Source: Argentina anserina (lineage: Eukaryota > Streptophyta > Magnoliopsida > Rosales > Rosaceae). From it: a stretch of 64,000 bases of DNA. The DNA lies in NCBI RefSeq assembly GCF_933775445.1, contig NC_065876.1, positions 21,762,001 through 21,826,000 on the forward strand. Reading direction: 5' to 3'. The notes beneath the pieces were generated by a model, which was given only the letters and a program-made list of their open reading frames with translations, did not search any database and was not told the origin of the DNA. The translations under genes were made by a program, and so were the position numbers. Of the stretch, positions 45,979 to 59,856 are shown piece by piece. The stretch's first letter is position 1, and the number at the start of each line of letters is the position of its first letter.

Positions 45979-47066
45979 TACTTGTCCAATGAAAGCAACT
46001 ATGTTGAAGATGTGGAGATGCCTGATGCTAATACTACCATCAAGCTCAAGTTGAAGACTTTCAGACAAAGGAGAAAGAGAAAGTCGGTCCGGAGGCTCTT
46101 TCCACTCCTGATTTTGAATAAGATCCTTTAAGTTTGATTTGTAATGGCAGTATCACCTTAATAAGACTTTTTCAAGTCTTTAAGTCTTTATTTTTCAAGA
46201 ACAATGTTGATGTACGATTCTTTTGGCAATTAATAAAAGTTTCGTTTTTGGTTCTTTGTTATAAGAATGTATACAAGCATTACTTTGTCTTCCTTAAAGT
46301 ATGTATGGTTTCGAATCTATAAACGGAAGGATTCATAGAACTAAACTCCACCGATTTTTAGTGATGATTGCGAATTAATGGTTCGACAATTGAACTAACA
46401 CATGAAACTTAGGGGGAGTGGCAAACTATAACAGGTTCGCGAGCTACGGCCTTGGAAATTTACCAAGATGGTCCGTCTACCACCCGGTTTACCCCCGCAA
46501 GACGTTTAAAATTTTTGGCCTGAAAAGTCACCAAAAATTGGCCGGAAAAAATCACCGGAGATATCGCCGGAAAGTCGCAGGACCACCGCAGCCTTACTGC
46601 CGGCCCTACAGCCCCCACCCTCGCACGACCTCCGCACACCCCCGCACGACCCTTGCATGCCCCCCAGCAACAGCCCCGCATGGCCCCTGTAGCCGCCCCG
46701 CAGGACCCCTGCATGGCCACCCCGCAGCCTACACGGCCCCCCTGCAGTTCCCCTTGCAACGCCCCTACATCTTCTCTGCACGGCGACACTGCAGTCCCGT
46801 CTAGGCACCCCCGCCCTAGCCATGCGACCCTACAGTGCTACTTTTTGTCTTTTGCTGATCATAGTTACTTGATCCAATGACAACGTGCTTACTCTTTGGC
46901 ACACATAAGTTTCTCATGTGGTTTCTCTAAGTATCTATGATACCGTTATGCACATTTAAGGGATCACAACTTGTTTTAACCCTTCATATTATCATTTTTC
47001 TCTTCTCTTAGAAAACATTCGCCTTGTCTTTTTGAAGACTAACTATGTTTTACAATTTACTTGTAG
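45979..47066 (+). other. Spacer between gag and pol, intron-like
   Basis: Non-coding apart from compositional ORFs. It holds an AATAAAAG signal near 46230 after gag and a C-rich block at 46560-46840. It ends in a pyrimidine-rich tract and TTACTTGTAG at 47057-47066, a convincing splice acceptor right before the protease ATG. In plant Copia elements gag can be made from a separate short RNA ending in this kind of spacer; the layout fits that mode. Confidence 0.55.
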
Positions 47067-50000
47067 ATGTCAACCGGCGAGATAGAATGCTTAGCAGATT
47101 GTGGAACAACTCACACATTTTTGCGGGATAAGCAGCTCTTTACAAAATTTGTGCCTTACAAATCCTTTGTGACTTGTCTAATTGGGACTAATCAATTGAT
47201 CTAAGGGCGGGGTATAGCGCAATTCTTGCTACCTAATGGTACTCCCATCACAATCAAAGATGCACTTTATGCACCAGAGGGGAACTGAACCTTGCTCAGT
47301 TTTAAAGATATTTGTGCCAACGATTATCACCTGAACACCAAAGTTCTTAATGGAAAGGAGTACCTTTGTGTTACCTCGTGTTATGGACGTCATCGTCGCA
47401 CTCAAGAGATGTTTGAGAGTGTTAGTAATGGGTTGTACTTTACCACACTATGTGCAATTGAATCTAATGCAGTTAGCAAGTCTTTCTGTGATTCTGACGC
47501 TTACAGGCTATGGCATAATCGTTTAGGTCATCGTGGACGTGATATGATGATTTGTATATTAAAAACTTCACACGGTCATCCATTTTTCAAAGCCAACATG
47601 CATGTGGGAACCCCACAAGCCGTGAATGATGCTAGCACGGCCATGGCACCTGTGTCCGGCCATGGTTCGGCCTCTCGGACTGCCAAGGCTTCCCACGGTC
47701 CTCTAAGGCCGTAATAGCCAAAGGAGTTATGCGATACCTTTTCCGCGATCTCTAATGACCATAAATCATTTTGTAAAGCTTGTGCATTCACAAAGATGCA
47801 GGCAAAGCCTTCCTTTGCAGTTGATAATACACATAATATTACATTCTTACAAAGGATCCAAGGTGATATATGTGGACCAATACATCCAAAATGCGGACCA
47901 TTTCGTTACTTTATGGTTTGGTAGATGCATCGACACACTGGTCACATGTCGATCTATTGTCCATACGCAATGCTGCATTTCTGAAGCTCCTTGCTCATAT
48001 AATTAAACTCAGGGCTCACCACCCTAGCCATCCAATTAAGTCTATTAGGTCTATTAGACTGGATAATGGGGGAGAATTCACTTCAAAGACATTTGATGAT
48101 TGTTGCATATCCATCGGGATTGATGTTGAACATCTTGTACCCCACGTTCATTCTCAAAACGGACTGGCAGAAGCGATAATTAAGCGGTTACAGCTTATAG
48201 CTCGGGCTTTGGTTATGCATTGTAACTTGCCCATAATTGCTTGGGGATATGCATTCTTGCATGCACCTATACTTATTCGTTTCAGACCCACCGCCAAACA
48301 ACCTGTTAGTGCGTACCAGTTGGTAACTGGATATGAGCCTGACATTTCACATTTACGCACGTTTGGTTGCGTGATTTATGTGCCTATTACGCCTCCACTG
48401 CGTAAGAAAATGGGTCCACAGAGGGGAATGTCAATTTATGTTGGATATAACTCTCCAACGATTATCTGCTGCTACATTGACCCTCAGACATGAGATCTCT
48501 TTACTACTAGATTTGCAGATTGTCACTTTGATGAGACACACTTCCCGCATTTAAGAGGAGACATGAACATATATATGTTCAAGATAAACGTCGAGAATTG
48601 ACGTGGAATACGCACAGTATGTCTCATTGGGATCCCCGCACATGTCATCCTGAGATTGAAGTGCAACGTATTTTGCAGTTACATAAGGTGGCAGATTCGA
48701 TGTCTGACACCTTTACGGATATTGCAAAAGTGATGAGATCAAGTATACATGCTACAAACTGTCCTGCAAGGTTAGAAGTCCTGAATTTCGGGCAAGATGT
48801 TGCCGTACCGGGGAAAGGCTCGGCCGAGCCTACCCTAGGTGGAGGCACGGCGACGGTCACAGCTCCTCCCAAGAAGAGGGGGAGGCCGAAAGGTTCCACT
48901 GACTCACAGCCAAGAAAACGAGCTAAAGTCAAGGCACAAACTGATCCACTCATCATAGACTCGGAGAACCCGAGCTTCAAGATTATCTCTGATTATAACT
49001 ATGTTCATGAATCAACACTTGATGATCTGAGGAACGCTTCGAACTCATTGTTGATATCAGAGAACAAAGAAATCTCATTAACTGAGTTAAATGCTCTAGA
49101 AGTCATGGATATGAATTCCATGTGGATAGATGATGTGTTTGCTTATTCCGTCGCTCGGGAAATCATCGACGACGACGACATGGAACCGTGCTCGGTTGAA
49201 GAATGTCAATGAATAGCACATTGGCCGAAATGGAAGGAATCAATCCAGACAGAACTAGACTCTATGAATAAAAGGCATGTTTCAGTCCGGTCGTTGAAGT
49301 ACCGCCAAATGTTAAGCATGTTGAACATAAATGGGTCTTTATTCGCAAGCTGAATGAGAAAGGCGAAGTCCTGCGGTATAAAATGTGACTCGTTGCTCAA
49401 GGATTGTCTCAGTGTCCTGATGTTGACCATGAGGAAACATGTTCTCCGGTTATGGATATCATTACCTTTCGATATCTGATAAGACTAATGATATCTGAAA
49501 AGCTAGACATGCAACTGTTAATGTTGTGACCGTGTATCTTTATGGGGATCTAGATACTGAGATATACATGAAGGTTTCTAATGGACTTCAAGTACCCAAG
49601 TCAAGTAAGCTACCCAATGTCTATGCCATTAGGTTATAACGCTCACTTTATGGACTTAAACAGTCCGGAAGAATGTGGTATACACGTTTGAGCGAATACT
49701 TGATTGGGAAGGGATATAAGAACGATAAATTGTGCCCTAGCGTGTTTATCAAACGCAATAGTTCTGGTTTTGCTATAGTAACTATCTATGTCGATGACAT
49801 GAACATAATCGGATCTCTTAATGAGATTGGTGAGACGATAAGCTACTTGAAAGCAGAATTTGAGATGAAAGACATGGGAAAGACTCGGTTTTGCTTAGGT
49901 TTGGAAATTGAGCATAAAGTTGGTGGAATCCTTGTACCCCAGTCTGCATACGTCCAAAAGATGCTCAGGCAGTTCTGTATGGACAAATTTATGCACCCTT

Positions 50001-50959
50001 CTAGTACTCCCATGGTCGTAAGAAGTCTAGATACCAAGAAAAATCCATTTCGTCCGAAAGATGACGATGAAGAGATACTTGGTCCTGAATATCCATATTT
50101 GAGTGCTATAGGAGCTTTACTTTACCTAGCTCAATGTACTCGTCCAGACATTGCATTCTCAGTTAACTTGTTGGCAAGGTTTAGTTCTGCACCAACTATG
50201 CGTCATTGGACCGGTATCAACAACATTTTTAGGTACTTGAAAGGTTCCATTGATATGGGGTTGTATTATCAGTATTATGATAAGAAAAGTGTTATTCCGG
50301 CAAGAATTGATGGTGATGATCGACACAATTTCGCCGCCATGCTCTCCCGGAAAGCTGGACACGGCCATGTTGCCACCGCCGCCTGTGTTGCTGTCGGTGC
50401 TGCTTCTCAGCATTTGAATGGCAATTCCTACTTTCCTACAACTTCTAGTGATGAGTTGGTAGGATTTGCTGATGCTGGATACCTTTCGGATCCACACAAA
50501 GGACGTTCCCAAACTGGTTATGTTTTTACCATGGGGAATACGGCGATTTCTTGGAGATCAACCAAGCAAACCCTTGTTGTTGCTTCCTCAAATCATTATG
50601 AGATTATAGCATTGCATGAAGCAGTCAAATAGTGTATTTGGTTTCGAGCAATCATTACTCATATTCGATAGGCTAGTGGATTAAATTCTACTACAATTGA
50701 ACCTACATGTCTTTACGAAGATAATGATGCTTGCTTTGAGCAGATTAAACTAGGTTACATTAAGGGTGATAACACAAAGCATATTTCGCCAAAGTTCTTT
50801 TATAATCAGCAACAACAAGAGATGTTAAATATCCAAGTTAATCAGATTTGTTCTGAGGATAATGTGGCAGATTTGTTCACTAAGTCTCTTCCAAAATCTA
50901 CATTTGTGAAGCATGTGAAACGCATTGGCTTGCGTCGTCTATCAGAGCTCCAAGATTGA
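47067..50959 (+). pseudogene. Copia pol (protease, integrase, RT, RNase H), degenerate
   Basis: Starts MSTGEIECLADCGTTHTFL at the protease, with CGTT where active enzymes have D-S/T-G. GAG-pre-integrase follows (YRLWHNRLGHRGRDMM, 47500). The integrase core is at 47830-48493 with DICGPI, RLDNGGEF and the E of NGLAEA. A basic KKRGRPKGS linker (48870) precedes RT from about 49210 (IAHWPKWKESIQTEL). RT is split by stops, then open from 49673 to 50632 with the catalytic IYVDDMN near 49790. RNase H (VGFADAGYLSDPHKGRSQTGY) is preceded by an unusual 45-residue Ala/His/Gly-rich insertion. It runs to TGA 50957-50959 after VADLFTKSLPKSTF. Not functional. Confidence 0.85.
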
Positions 50960-51167
50960 GTTAAAGATCAAGGGGAGCGGTTTTGTAGACATCAGGGAGA
51001 GTCTACATCACATGCATTGATCATTTGTAGTTAGTGCGTTGTGCTCTTTTTCTCCTTTGACCAAAGCTTTTAATTTTACCCAAAAGGTTTTTGTTTTGTT
51101 TGGGAAGGCTTTTACCGAGGCAACAGTATTGCACTATGTCACATTAGGATCGCGATACAATGAGGAG

Positions 51168-51348
51168 TGTTGTAGGAGAATCATCTCATATTCATACTGT
51201 ATTTTGTCCTAATTAGTATAGCCTAGTTAGATAAAGAATGTTAGCTATTCCATGATTCATCAGTATCTTTGTTGTAATGCCTATATATAAGGCTCTATGC
51301 TATCAATAAAATCACAATTATTTTTCTCGAATTCATTCTATTGTTTCA
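51168..51348 (+). repeat. 3' LTR of the 44-kb Copia element
   Basis: 181 bp, TGTTGTAGGAGAATC...ATTGTTTCA, preceded by the purine-rich AATGAGGAG and followed by target duplication GTTAA. Confidence 0.93.
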
Positions 51349-51593
51349 GTTAAAACATTTTCTTTTAATTAAACCAGTCACCAGAAGACATTAAATTTAG
51401 TTTGTTTCAAATAAACTTGATCCCCATTGAAGTATTCCATCGTAGGTCTATTCTCTCATAGTGGTTTTACCGTCCAATTTTCAATTCTCCATATGTTTCT
51501 ACCTAGCTAGCGAGATTTCTATACGATCGATCGTGTTGTCTATCATGACCGTCTCATTCATGTTGTGATTGCCTTTGTTATTATCCGGAGGCA

Positions 51594-53236
51594 TTATATT
51601 GAGACAATTTCAACTACAGATCTTGTAGATTCCTCCTCAAGGCTTGTTGTTGGCACCGATTGATTCATCTTCTTTATGTCTTTGCTCTTTCCCCACAGGA
51701 CAGCGTATATGCCTCCAATGATTAACACCGCTCCTAGCACACTGCATGTTATTTCAAATTTATTAACAAAAAGAATGTTTAAAATTGAGTGTGTATTTCT
51801 TGCATACAGAGTTCTGTTCAAAGTAGTTTGATTAGAGATTTAACGAAATGAACCTGCCGAGGTGCAGCTTCTCGTCCAACAACAAGGAGCCGACGAGGGC
51901 AACAAAAACAAGAACCAGAGGCCCGAAAACTGACGCATACAAAGGGCCTCTCATGCTTATGCAAAGTGTAGTACATGTGAGACTTACTGCAGTACCCACA
52001 ATACCCTAAAACACGAGTGAAATTTTAAATGCTGAATCATGAGCAGAAGAAAGAAAAATATCACTGTTATATTGCAACCGATAAATAAAGGTAAATTCTG
52101 AGATCGAGTCACGTACGTACGTACCAGGTATAGGACTGTTAGAAGTCTAATATTCCAACCCAACTTCCAGTTGTTCCAGTCCCTGTCAACGCAGAAGGCA
52201 AAACCAAGGGACTGGATTGCTCCCATAAATGACATTAGAGCTGCGCTTGAATAATAACTAGGGTATTTCTCACCCATCTTAGCCTACATAGTGTAGAAAG
52301 TGGAAATAATTAGCTAAATGAATGTGGAATATATTTCATTATTGTTAAAATAACAAAATTGTGTGTGAAGTCATGGATGACCTGAATTATTAGCCACAAA
52401 GCATAGCCAAAGGAGCAGGCGAGAGCCAGAAGACAACCCAGAACTCGATGAGCATACTCGTGGGAAGCTGCTGCCTCCATACTTAAGTGCGGTTGTTGCT
52501 GGTGACTACTATGCAGAAGCAGGTTAATATGGGTGTTCCATAAGTGGATTTCCACCCCTTTGTAAAAGGTCATAAGCATCGCTCCACTTATTCCCAAGAA
52601 TGTCCCCAACACCTTTGCCTTCCCTCCTACGCTCCTTAAGTTCAATCTCTCCAACCTAAGCATGCATTTTTCAAATTACCAAGGCTGATTATCGAATAAT
52701 AGAAGAGCAAAAATGCAGAAAAATATATGGGTTTTGGTGAAGATGGAGCTAATATGACATCATCAAATGTCAACTAATTAGGACTAGTTTTGGGATGTGA
52801 TTCACTACTTACCCAAAGGAGACGGCCAAAACGAAAGTTATGGCCGGGACGAGTTGAGTTATGGCAGAAGCAAATGTTGGCGACGTTAACGTTAAACTTG
52901 CAATGTACAGATTTTGCGACAATGATCCCCTGCATCAATAATATATATTGACACTCGTGAAAAATTCAGTTGTAGTTGACAACAATTTAGAGTCACATAC
53001 AAAGAGAGTCATTAAGCCTGCTAGCTAACTTCCTGACATGCAGGCTGCATAGATTTAATTTTAGTGTTCACAACTATGACTGGCATGGCCACGCAAATTA
53101 AAGCAGCATAGCCTAGAAGTGATACACAACATGATAGTCATGTAAAAGGTATTCATAGATATTATCAACATATACAGATATAGTTGGCAGCTGCGAGTTC
53201 CAAAGGAGCTCCAAGTGTAAGCATACATGCACGAGT

Positions 53237-53287
<51 letters not shown>

Positions 53288-54246
53288 AACTGTCTCTCTC
53301 AGTATATGTGTACGTGCGTGTACGTCAGTACATGTATACATACCCCGATTATTTTGATATCGATTATGATCCATGTTCTTGCTTTAGTTCCTGAAAATTT
53401 GATCAAGAATAGTCGAAAGAAAAACAATACGTACATATGTGTATGTGCATGTTCTTACTTCTTATACAGAAACACGCACAAGTGAACACAAACATACATG
53501 CGCGCTGTGTGCTTACCCAAACAACCCAGACAAAAAAGCTTGGAGGAGTACCATCGGAGTGAGTTTTGGCCTGCTCTTTCTGCATGTAAAAGCAGATTAA
53601 TTGATCTTAATTAACGCCTCAAATTGATATTAATTAACCGATAAATAAATCAGTAATAATTCATTTCCGCAAAAAATTGGTAAAGCAATGCTCTCTGTCC
53701 GTCCTTTTCCGAGAGACTTTCAGAGTAAAGTCATATTGTTATTTTGCTAGAATGGTTTGAAACCGATCAAATATTGTACGTGTGAAAACCCAAAATAAGA
53801 ATAATCTGAATTGACTTAATCAAATAGTATATGACATCATATATATCATGACATGCACTGAAATAAAGAAGAGGTATCCCTGTTGCATTCGTATTTCTTT
53901 TGGAAAAGAGTAAAGGTTAAACACCGTCTGGCATGCATTTCTGAGCTATGCATATCGGCTTCGGAGGGCAATGGAATTGCGGTCGGATTAACTAGAACGT
54001 AGAGATAAGATGCGTGCAGTGAATGAAAGAATGACTTGTTATGTGTTACCTTTCAACGAAGAAAGCAATAGGAGAAAGGAAAACAGTGGCAAAACTGAAG
54101 CGATAGGCAATAATAAGCCTGATGTCCATTCCATCATTAGCAGCCAGTTTGTACAACAAGTTGACTCCAACGGATGAAAACTGAACCACCAGCATCAGCA
54201 TCAATGGCTTCAGCCCACGCAAAGCATTAAGACAACTACCACCCAT
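51594..54246 (-). CDS. WAT1-related (UMAMIT) EamA-domain transporter, copy B
   Basis: Seven exons matching copy A: 54246-54050, 53579-53517, 52929-52813, 52655-52382, 52283-52125, 52005-51854 and 51741-51594. They total 1110 nt, 369 residues. All splice sites and phases are conserved; exon 4 is 6 nt longer (adds Ser-Met). Two EamA repeats and about ten predicted helices, with the same VGVNLLYKLAANDGMD and RGPLYASVFGPL motifs as A. The end differs: after VVEIVSI a TAA (51594-51596) results from a 5-nt ATATA insertion relative to A, so about 20 hydrophilic C-terminal residues are lost. This tail lies outside the membrane domains, so transport could survive. The 44-kb Copia element ends about 240 bp downstream. 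Confidence 0.92.
53240..53283. repeat. (CT)22 microsatellite in WAT1 copy B intron 2
   Basis: Uninterrupted CT tract in the intron between exons 2 and 3. Absent from copy A, which has AT tracts in the same intron. Confidence 0.95.
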
Positions 54247-54313
54247 CAGTATATCGATCTAGCTATCCGATCGAGGCTATATATATATATATATATATCT
54301 GATATCTGCGCAC

Positions 54314-54353
<40 letters not shown>

Positions 54354-54560
54354 CTGGAGAAGATTGTGTGAGTGATTAAAGTAAGTGCAGTGAATTGAAT
54401 TGGGTAGTGATTAGTTTTAGGGAAATGGCATGGGACTTTATAGCCATGCTGCAGCTGGTAGCGAGGTAGCAAAGATAGCCTGTGCACACCTCTGGCTTCT
54501 TTGGTCGCTCACCACGTCACCCCCGGTTTATGTTTAACTTTACACCGTTCGAGCAGCTGC
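54247..54560 (-). promoter_or_regulatory. WAT1 copy B upstream region with (AT)n and (GA)n
   Basis: (AT)n at about 54280-54298 and (GA)n at about 54317-54351, followed by sequence aligning with the copy A upstream region (GTAGTGATTAGTTTTAGGGA, CATGGGAC, CCTCTGGCTTCT, TTCGAGCAGCTGCAGA). The shared promoter shows that the duplication included regulatory DNA. Confidence 0.55.
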
Positions 54561-57500
54561 AGAGAATCGTTCCAGTACGTTTACTTTTTTCTGTTTCTTT
54601 CTTTACTACATATAACAATAGATTTTTGACCTCTTTCAAGTTTAATTTCTACGAATTAACAAGGGCTACTAGTACTTCCCTTCTACATTAGCCAAAAATA
54701 GCAAAACCAATTCATCTTTCTAAATGTACATATATTATGGTATTGTCTTCTACCTCTTTACCCTTGATCATTTGCTATATATATATCAGGTGGTGAGAAC
54801 ATGCAGATCGGAAAAGAGCATGGACATTCAACAATGAAGAATCAGACGTTATTTTCAGTTTCAGTTTTTGGAACATTCTTCTCATTGATACACGCATGCA
54901 AAGTTGATATAATAAACGATCCATGACTTGTTCTTTGGCTTCCTTTCTTTAATTTAATACAACGTGCATTCTAAAACCATTGATTTGCATGCTTTATCAT
55001 TTCAATTAGGGTAAGATCGATCCATGGATGGTGACATCAAGTATTGTAATTATTATGAAATCAGTGTAAGGCAAAGTGAAGATGTGGTTCTATGAACTGT
55101 AAAGGGTAATCAGCATTTGTTCATCATCTTTTCCGCACATCTCTGCATTCTGTATGATTCTTCCGCGGCCACTAAGTAAAAAAGGATCAGTAAAATCAAC
55201 TTTAAAGGCCATGTATAAATGACATATCTAAAAATTGGATAGTACACTAAAGTTCTTTCATACTAAACATGCATGGCAATTATTGACTGGAGGAGAAATT
55301 AGCGTTGTAATTTGAAATTTTCTTTCTTCTACCATAACTCTGATTCCATTCAATTGCCCATGCCAATAGATAGCAGTATTATTGTCTCAACAATAAAATT
55401 CACTCTTTTGTGTGCTACCAGTTCTTGATTCTTAAAAGTGGGCAAGGTTGGGTTTCATTGTTTTGATAAACGTGATAGCTTTGAGTTTTGTTTCTTCTCA
55501 AATAGTACTAATTAAATTGTTTTTGAGCCTTAAAGCCTGCCGATAAAATTTTCCAATTTCCTGCAACCTTGCCATAAGGATTTTGGTTTTCATTGATGCC
55601 AAGCATTGATGAGGAATTGCTTAGAAATGAGATTTATAAACATAGTAAGTGAACAAAAGTATTAATAGAAAGGGGTATTTAGGGTACTTCAAATGGGTAA
55701 GCAAAAAGTAAACATGAAATTAATAAAATGTATGGTGGGTGAACAAAAGAATGTAGGGTGAACAAAGAAATATGTACGGTGGCAATAGTCACACCCTATA
55801 TGATATTCTCAAAACTCTGTAATACTGAATATATGCATGGGTGATGACAGATTCGTGCAATTGAGGAGATCTTTGCAAGTGTTTTCCTTTTTAGTTTAAG
55901 AACCGGTGTGGTTGCCCAACTAGCCAGACAGCCAAGTTATGGTCAAAATTAGAAGAAAAAGAAGAAATAAAAAAATAAAGAAGAAAATAGATTAAAATAG
56001 TCATAAAAAGGTAAAATTTTGACCTTTTTATAACGTTGTATACAAAAACTTTGACATTTTGATGATGGGTACTGAAATTTGCGCGCTCACCCATTTATAC
56101 AATTCACACGCACCTTGCATAACTTTTATAAAATTTCTCTATGATGTTATCTCATCCTCATAAACAAAAGAACTTTTATGAATCAAAAATGTCAACCCTT
56201 AATTTAATATAAATTTACAAAAATATGATGAATCGAAAATGTCAACCCTTAATTTAATATAAAGTTACAAAAATATGATGCAAAGATGCATCACTAAACT
56301 ACAAAACATAAACTGAAAATATATAACAATTGTTTCTAAAATATAAATGAAAAATAAATACATTACGGATTGGAACCAAAGAGTTAAGTGAGTAGTCGTT
56401 GATATGATTAGCCAAGCGGATCCTATGCACAAGAAGACACAAGTCAATCGTACGTAGAATTGGGGATAATCTTGCACCTAAAGGATCGAAGCTGACCATG
56501 GGCATTGCCAAACATGGCCATATTGGTAGACAATCCTTTGCAAACAAGTACCATAATTGTGGTACTGACAACCAATAATTAATAAAACAAAAATGTAGCC
56601 AAAACCACCAAAATTGGCGTAGATTCCAGTAGAAAAATTTGGGTTTGGTCTTAGGCCCAAGAGCTACCTGAGTCCCACGCCCAAACCCAACTCTAGATTT
56701 GAAGCTAGATCTGAATCGAAACCTAGCGTGAAGCTCTCTGCTCCGGTGAATGAATGGCCTTCATCTGATTCATCTACTAACGACAACATCTTAGATCCAA
56801 GAAGCTGATCTAAATCGGATTCGAGGACCATCAACGCCTCAAAACCTGTCGACACCATTGTCTTCGGAGTCATTGGCTCCACAATCCAATGTCGCTCGAG
56901 CCTATAAAACTCAGCCCAATCAGAAAGTCATCATCATCACTGACCACTTCTCCAAAGAACTTGGACAAAGATCCCCCAAATGATGGAATCCATCAGAATA
57001 GGAGAACTCGGTGTCTCTGGGTATTATGACTATTATTTGAGCCCAAGGCCAGATGCTTTGCAGACCTCCCGCCGCCATTGAAGGATGAAAGCTACATGCT
57101 TAGGGTTTTTTTCTCCCCCGAAAGAGAGATCATTATTTTTATTTTTATTGTAATGTGCATAAACTAAAGAAATGAACAATACTTATCCTCATAAGTATTC
57201 CTACATGTTGACCCATACTACGTGGATTTAGTTAAAGTAACCAGCAACTTTAATGTGTAATTTCTCATTAAAATTAACAAAAAAAATCTTTCAAATAAGC
57301 AGAAGACCCAATTTGATATGCACATCAATATATAAAAGACCCATTATAAAACAGACGTCCGCAGTGCCAAATAAGTACGGATGTCTCTGCGTTTTCAACC
57401 CTCAAGTGTCTTCGATGGTGTATATCTGGGCGATCACATAGCATATGCTTCATGGGTTGCACCTCCATGAAGATGAAGGCCACCTCAATCTCCTTAAAGT

Positions 57501-57811
57501 TTTAGCCCGAGATCTCACCTAAAACTTCAAGTATGGATCAAGGTTGCCGCAAACCGATAGCTAGCGACTTCACCGGTGATCAAAAGCTCAGGATTGAGGC
57601 TTACCCTCCACTCAACAAGAGAAGAGTCGTCGGCAGCGGTTGATCGTGGCAAAAACAAAAGACGTTCGTACTTTAAGGGCACTACATATATATATATATA
57701 TAGTTGCTACAACTAAAATACATTGAGAAAATAAAAAATACATTTTTTTTAAGAAATGGGAAATGTGAATGATGACAATAAAAGAAAAGAAAAAAAAACC
57801 TTCTCTTTGAA
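54561..57811. other. Long intergenic region, no confident gene
   Basis: AT-rich. 56181-56280 holds two tandem 50-bp copies of an AATGTCAACCCTTAATTTAA unit. From 57070 to 56480 the minus strand has disconnected open stretches (for example MAAGGLQSIWPWAQIIVI near 57075 and ESDLDQLLGSKMLSLVDESD near 56820) that look like an eroded repeat or gene; unrecognised. 57150-57650 holds further unassigned sequence and an (AT)n tract at about 57686-57702. Confidence 0.4.
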
Positions 57812-57846
57812 AAACCCTAGGTTTTCCATCGCAGACCCGTATAAAA
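57812..57846 (+). promoter_or_regulatory. RPSA core promoter: telo-box and TATA box
   Basis: AAACCCTA (telo-box, 57812-57819), a motif common upstream of plant ribosomal protein genes, lies 20 bp before TATAAAAG (57839-57846). The expected start of transcription is near 57870, giving a leader of about 115 nt with CT-rich stretches typical of translation-related mRNAs. Confidence 0.75.
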
Positions 57847-57984
57847 GGACTCACGCCTCGAAGTTACACTCTCCAGCCGCTCCTCTGTAAACTCTCCTTT
57901 CCCTCTCTTCTTCACTCCAACTAATCCCCGGAGGCGGAGCTCTAGCCAGAGCTTATCAGTCCCTCTTCTCTCACCACCACCACC

Positions 57985-59856
<1,872 letters not shown>

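Larger units (their letters stand above)
44242..51348 (+). mobile_element. Full-length but degenerate Ty1/Copia retrotransposon
   Basis: LTRs 44242-44426 and 51168-51348, target duplication GTTAA (44237-44241 and 51349-51353). Internal order: primer-site region, leader, gag, intron-like spacer, protease, integrase, reverse transcriptase, RNase H. The LTRs differ at about 13 substitutions plus small gaps over 181-185 bp (about 92-93 percent identity), so it is much older than the 17-kb element. Coding is broken by many stops and shifts. GC-rich low-complexity blocks interrupt it at about 46560-46840, 47600-47710, 48790-48860 and 50325-50420. Confidence 0.95.

Noticed and set aside
46418..46880. 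Pro/His/Arg-rich ORFs in the 46.5-kb C-rich block
   Set aside because: Composition-driven, inside the gag-pol spacer of the Copia element, with no relation to any recognised protein.
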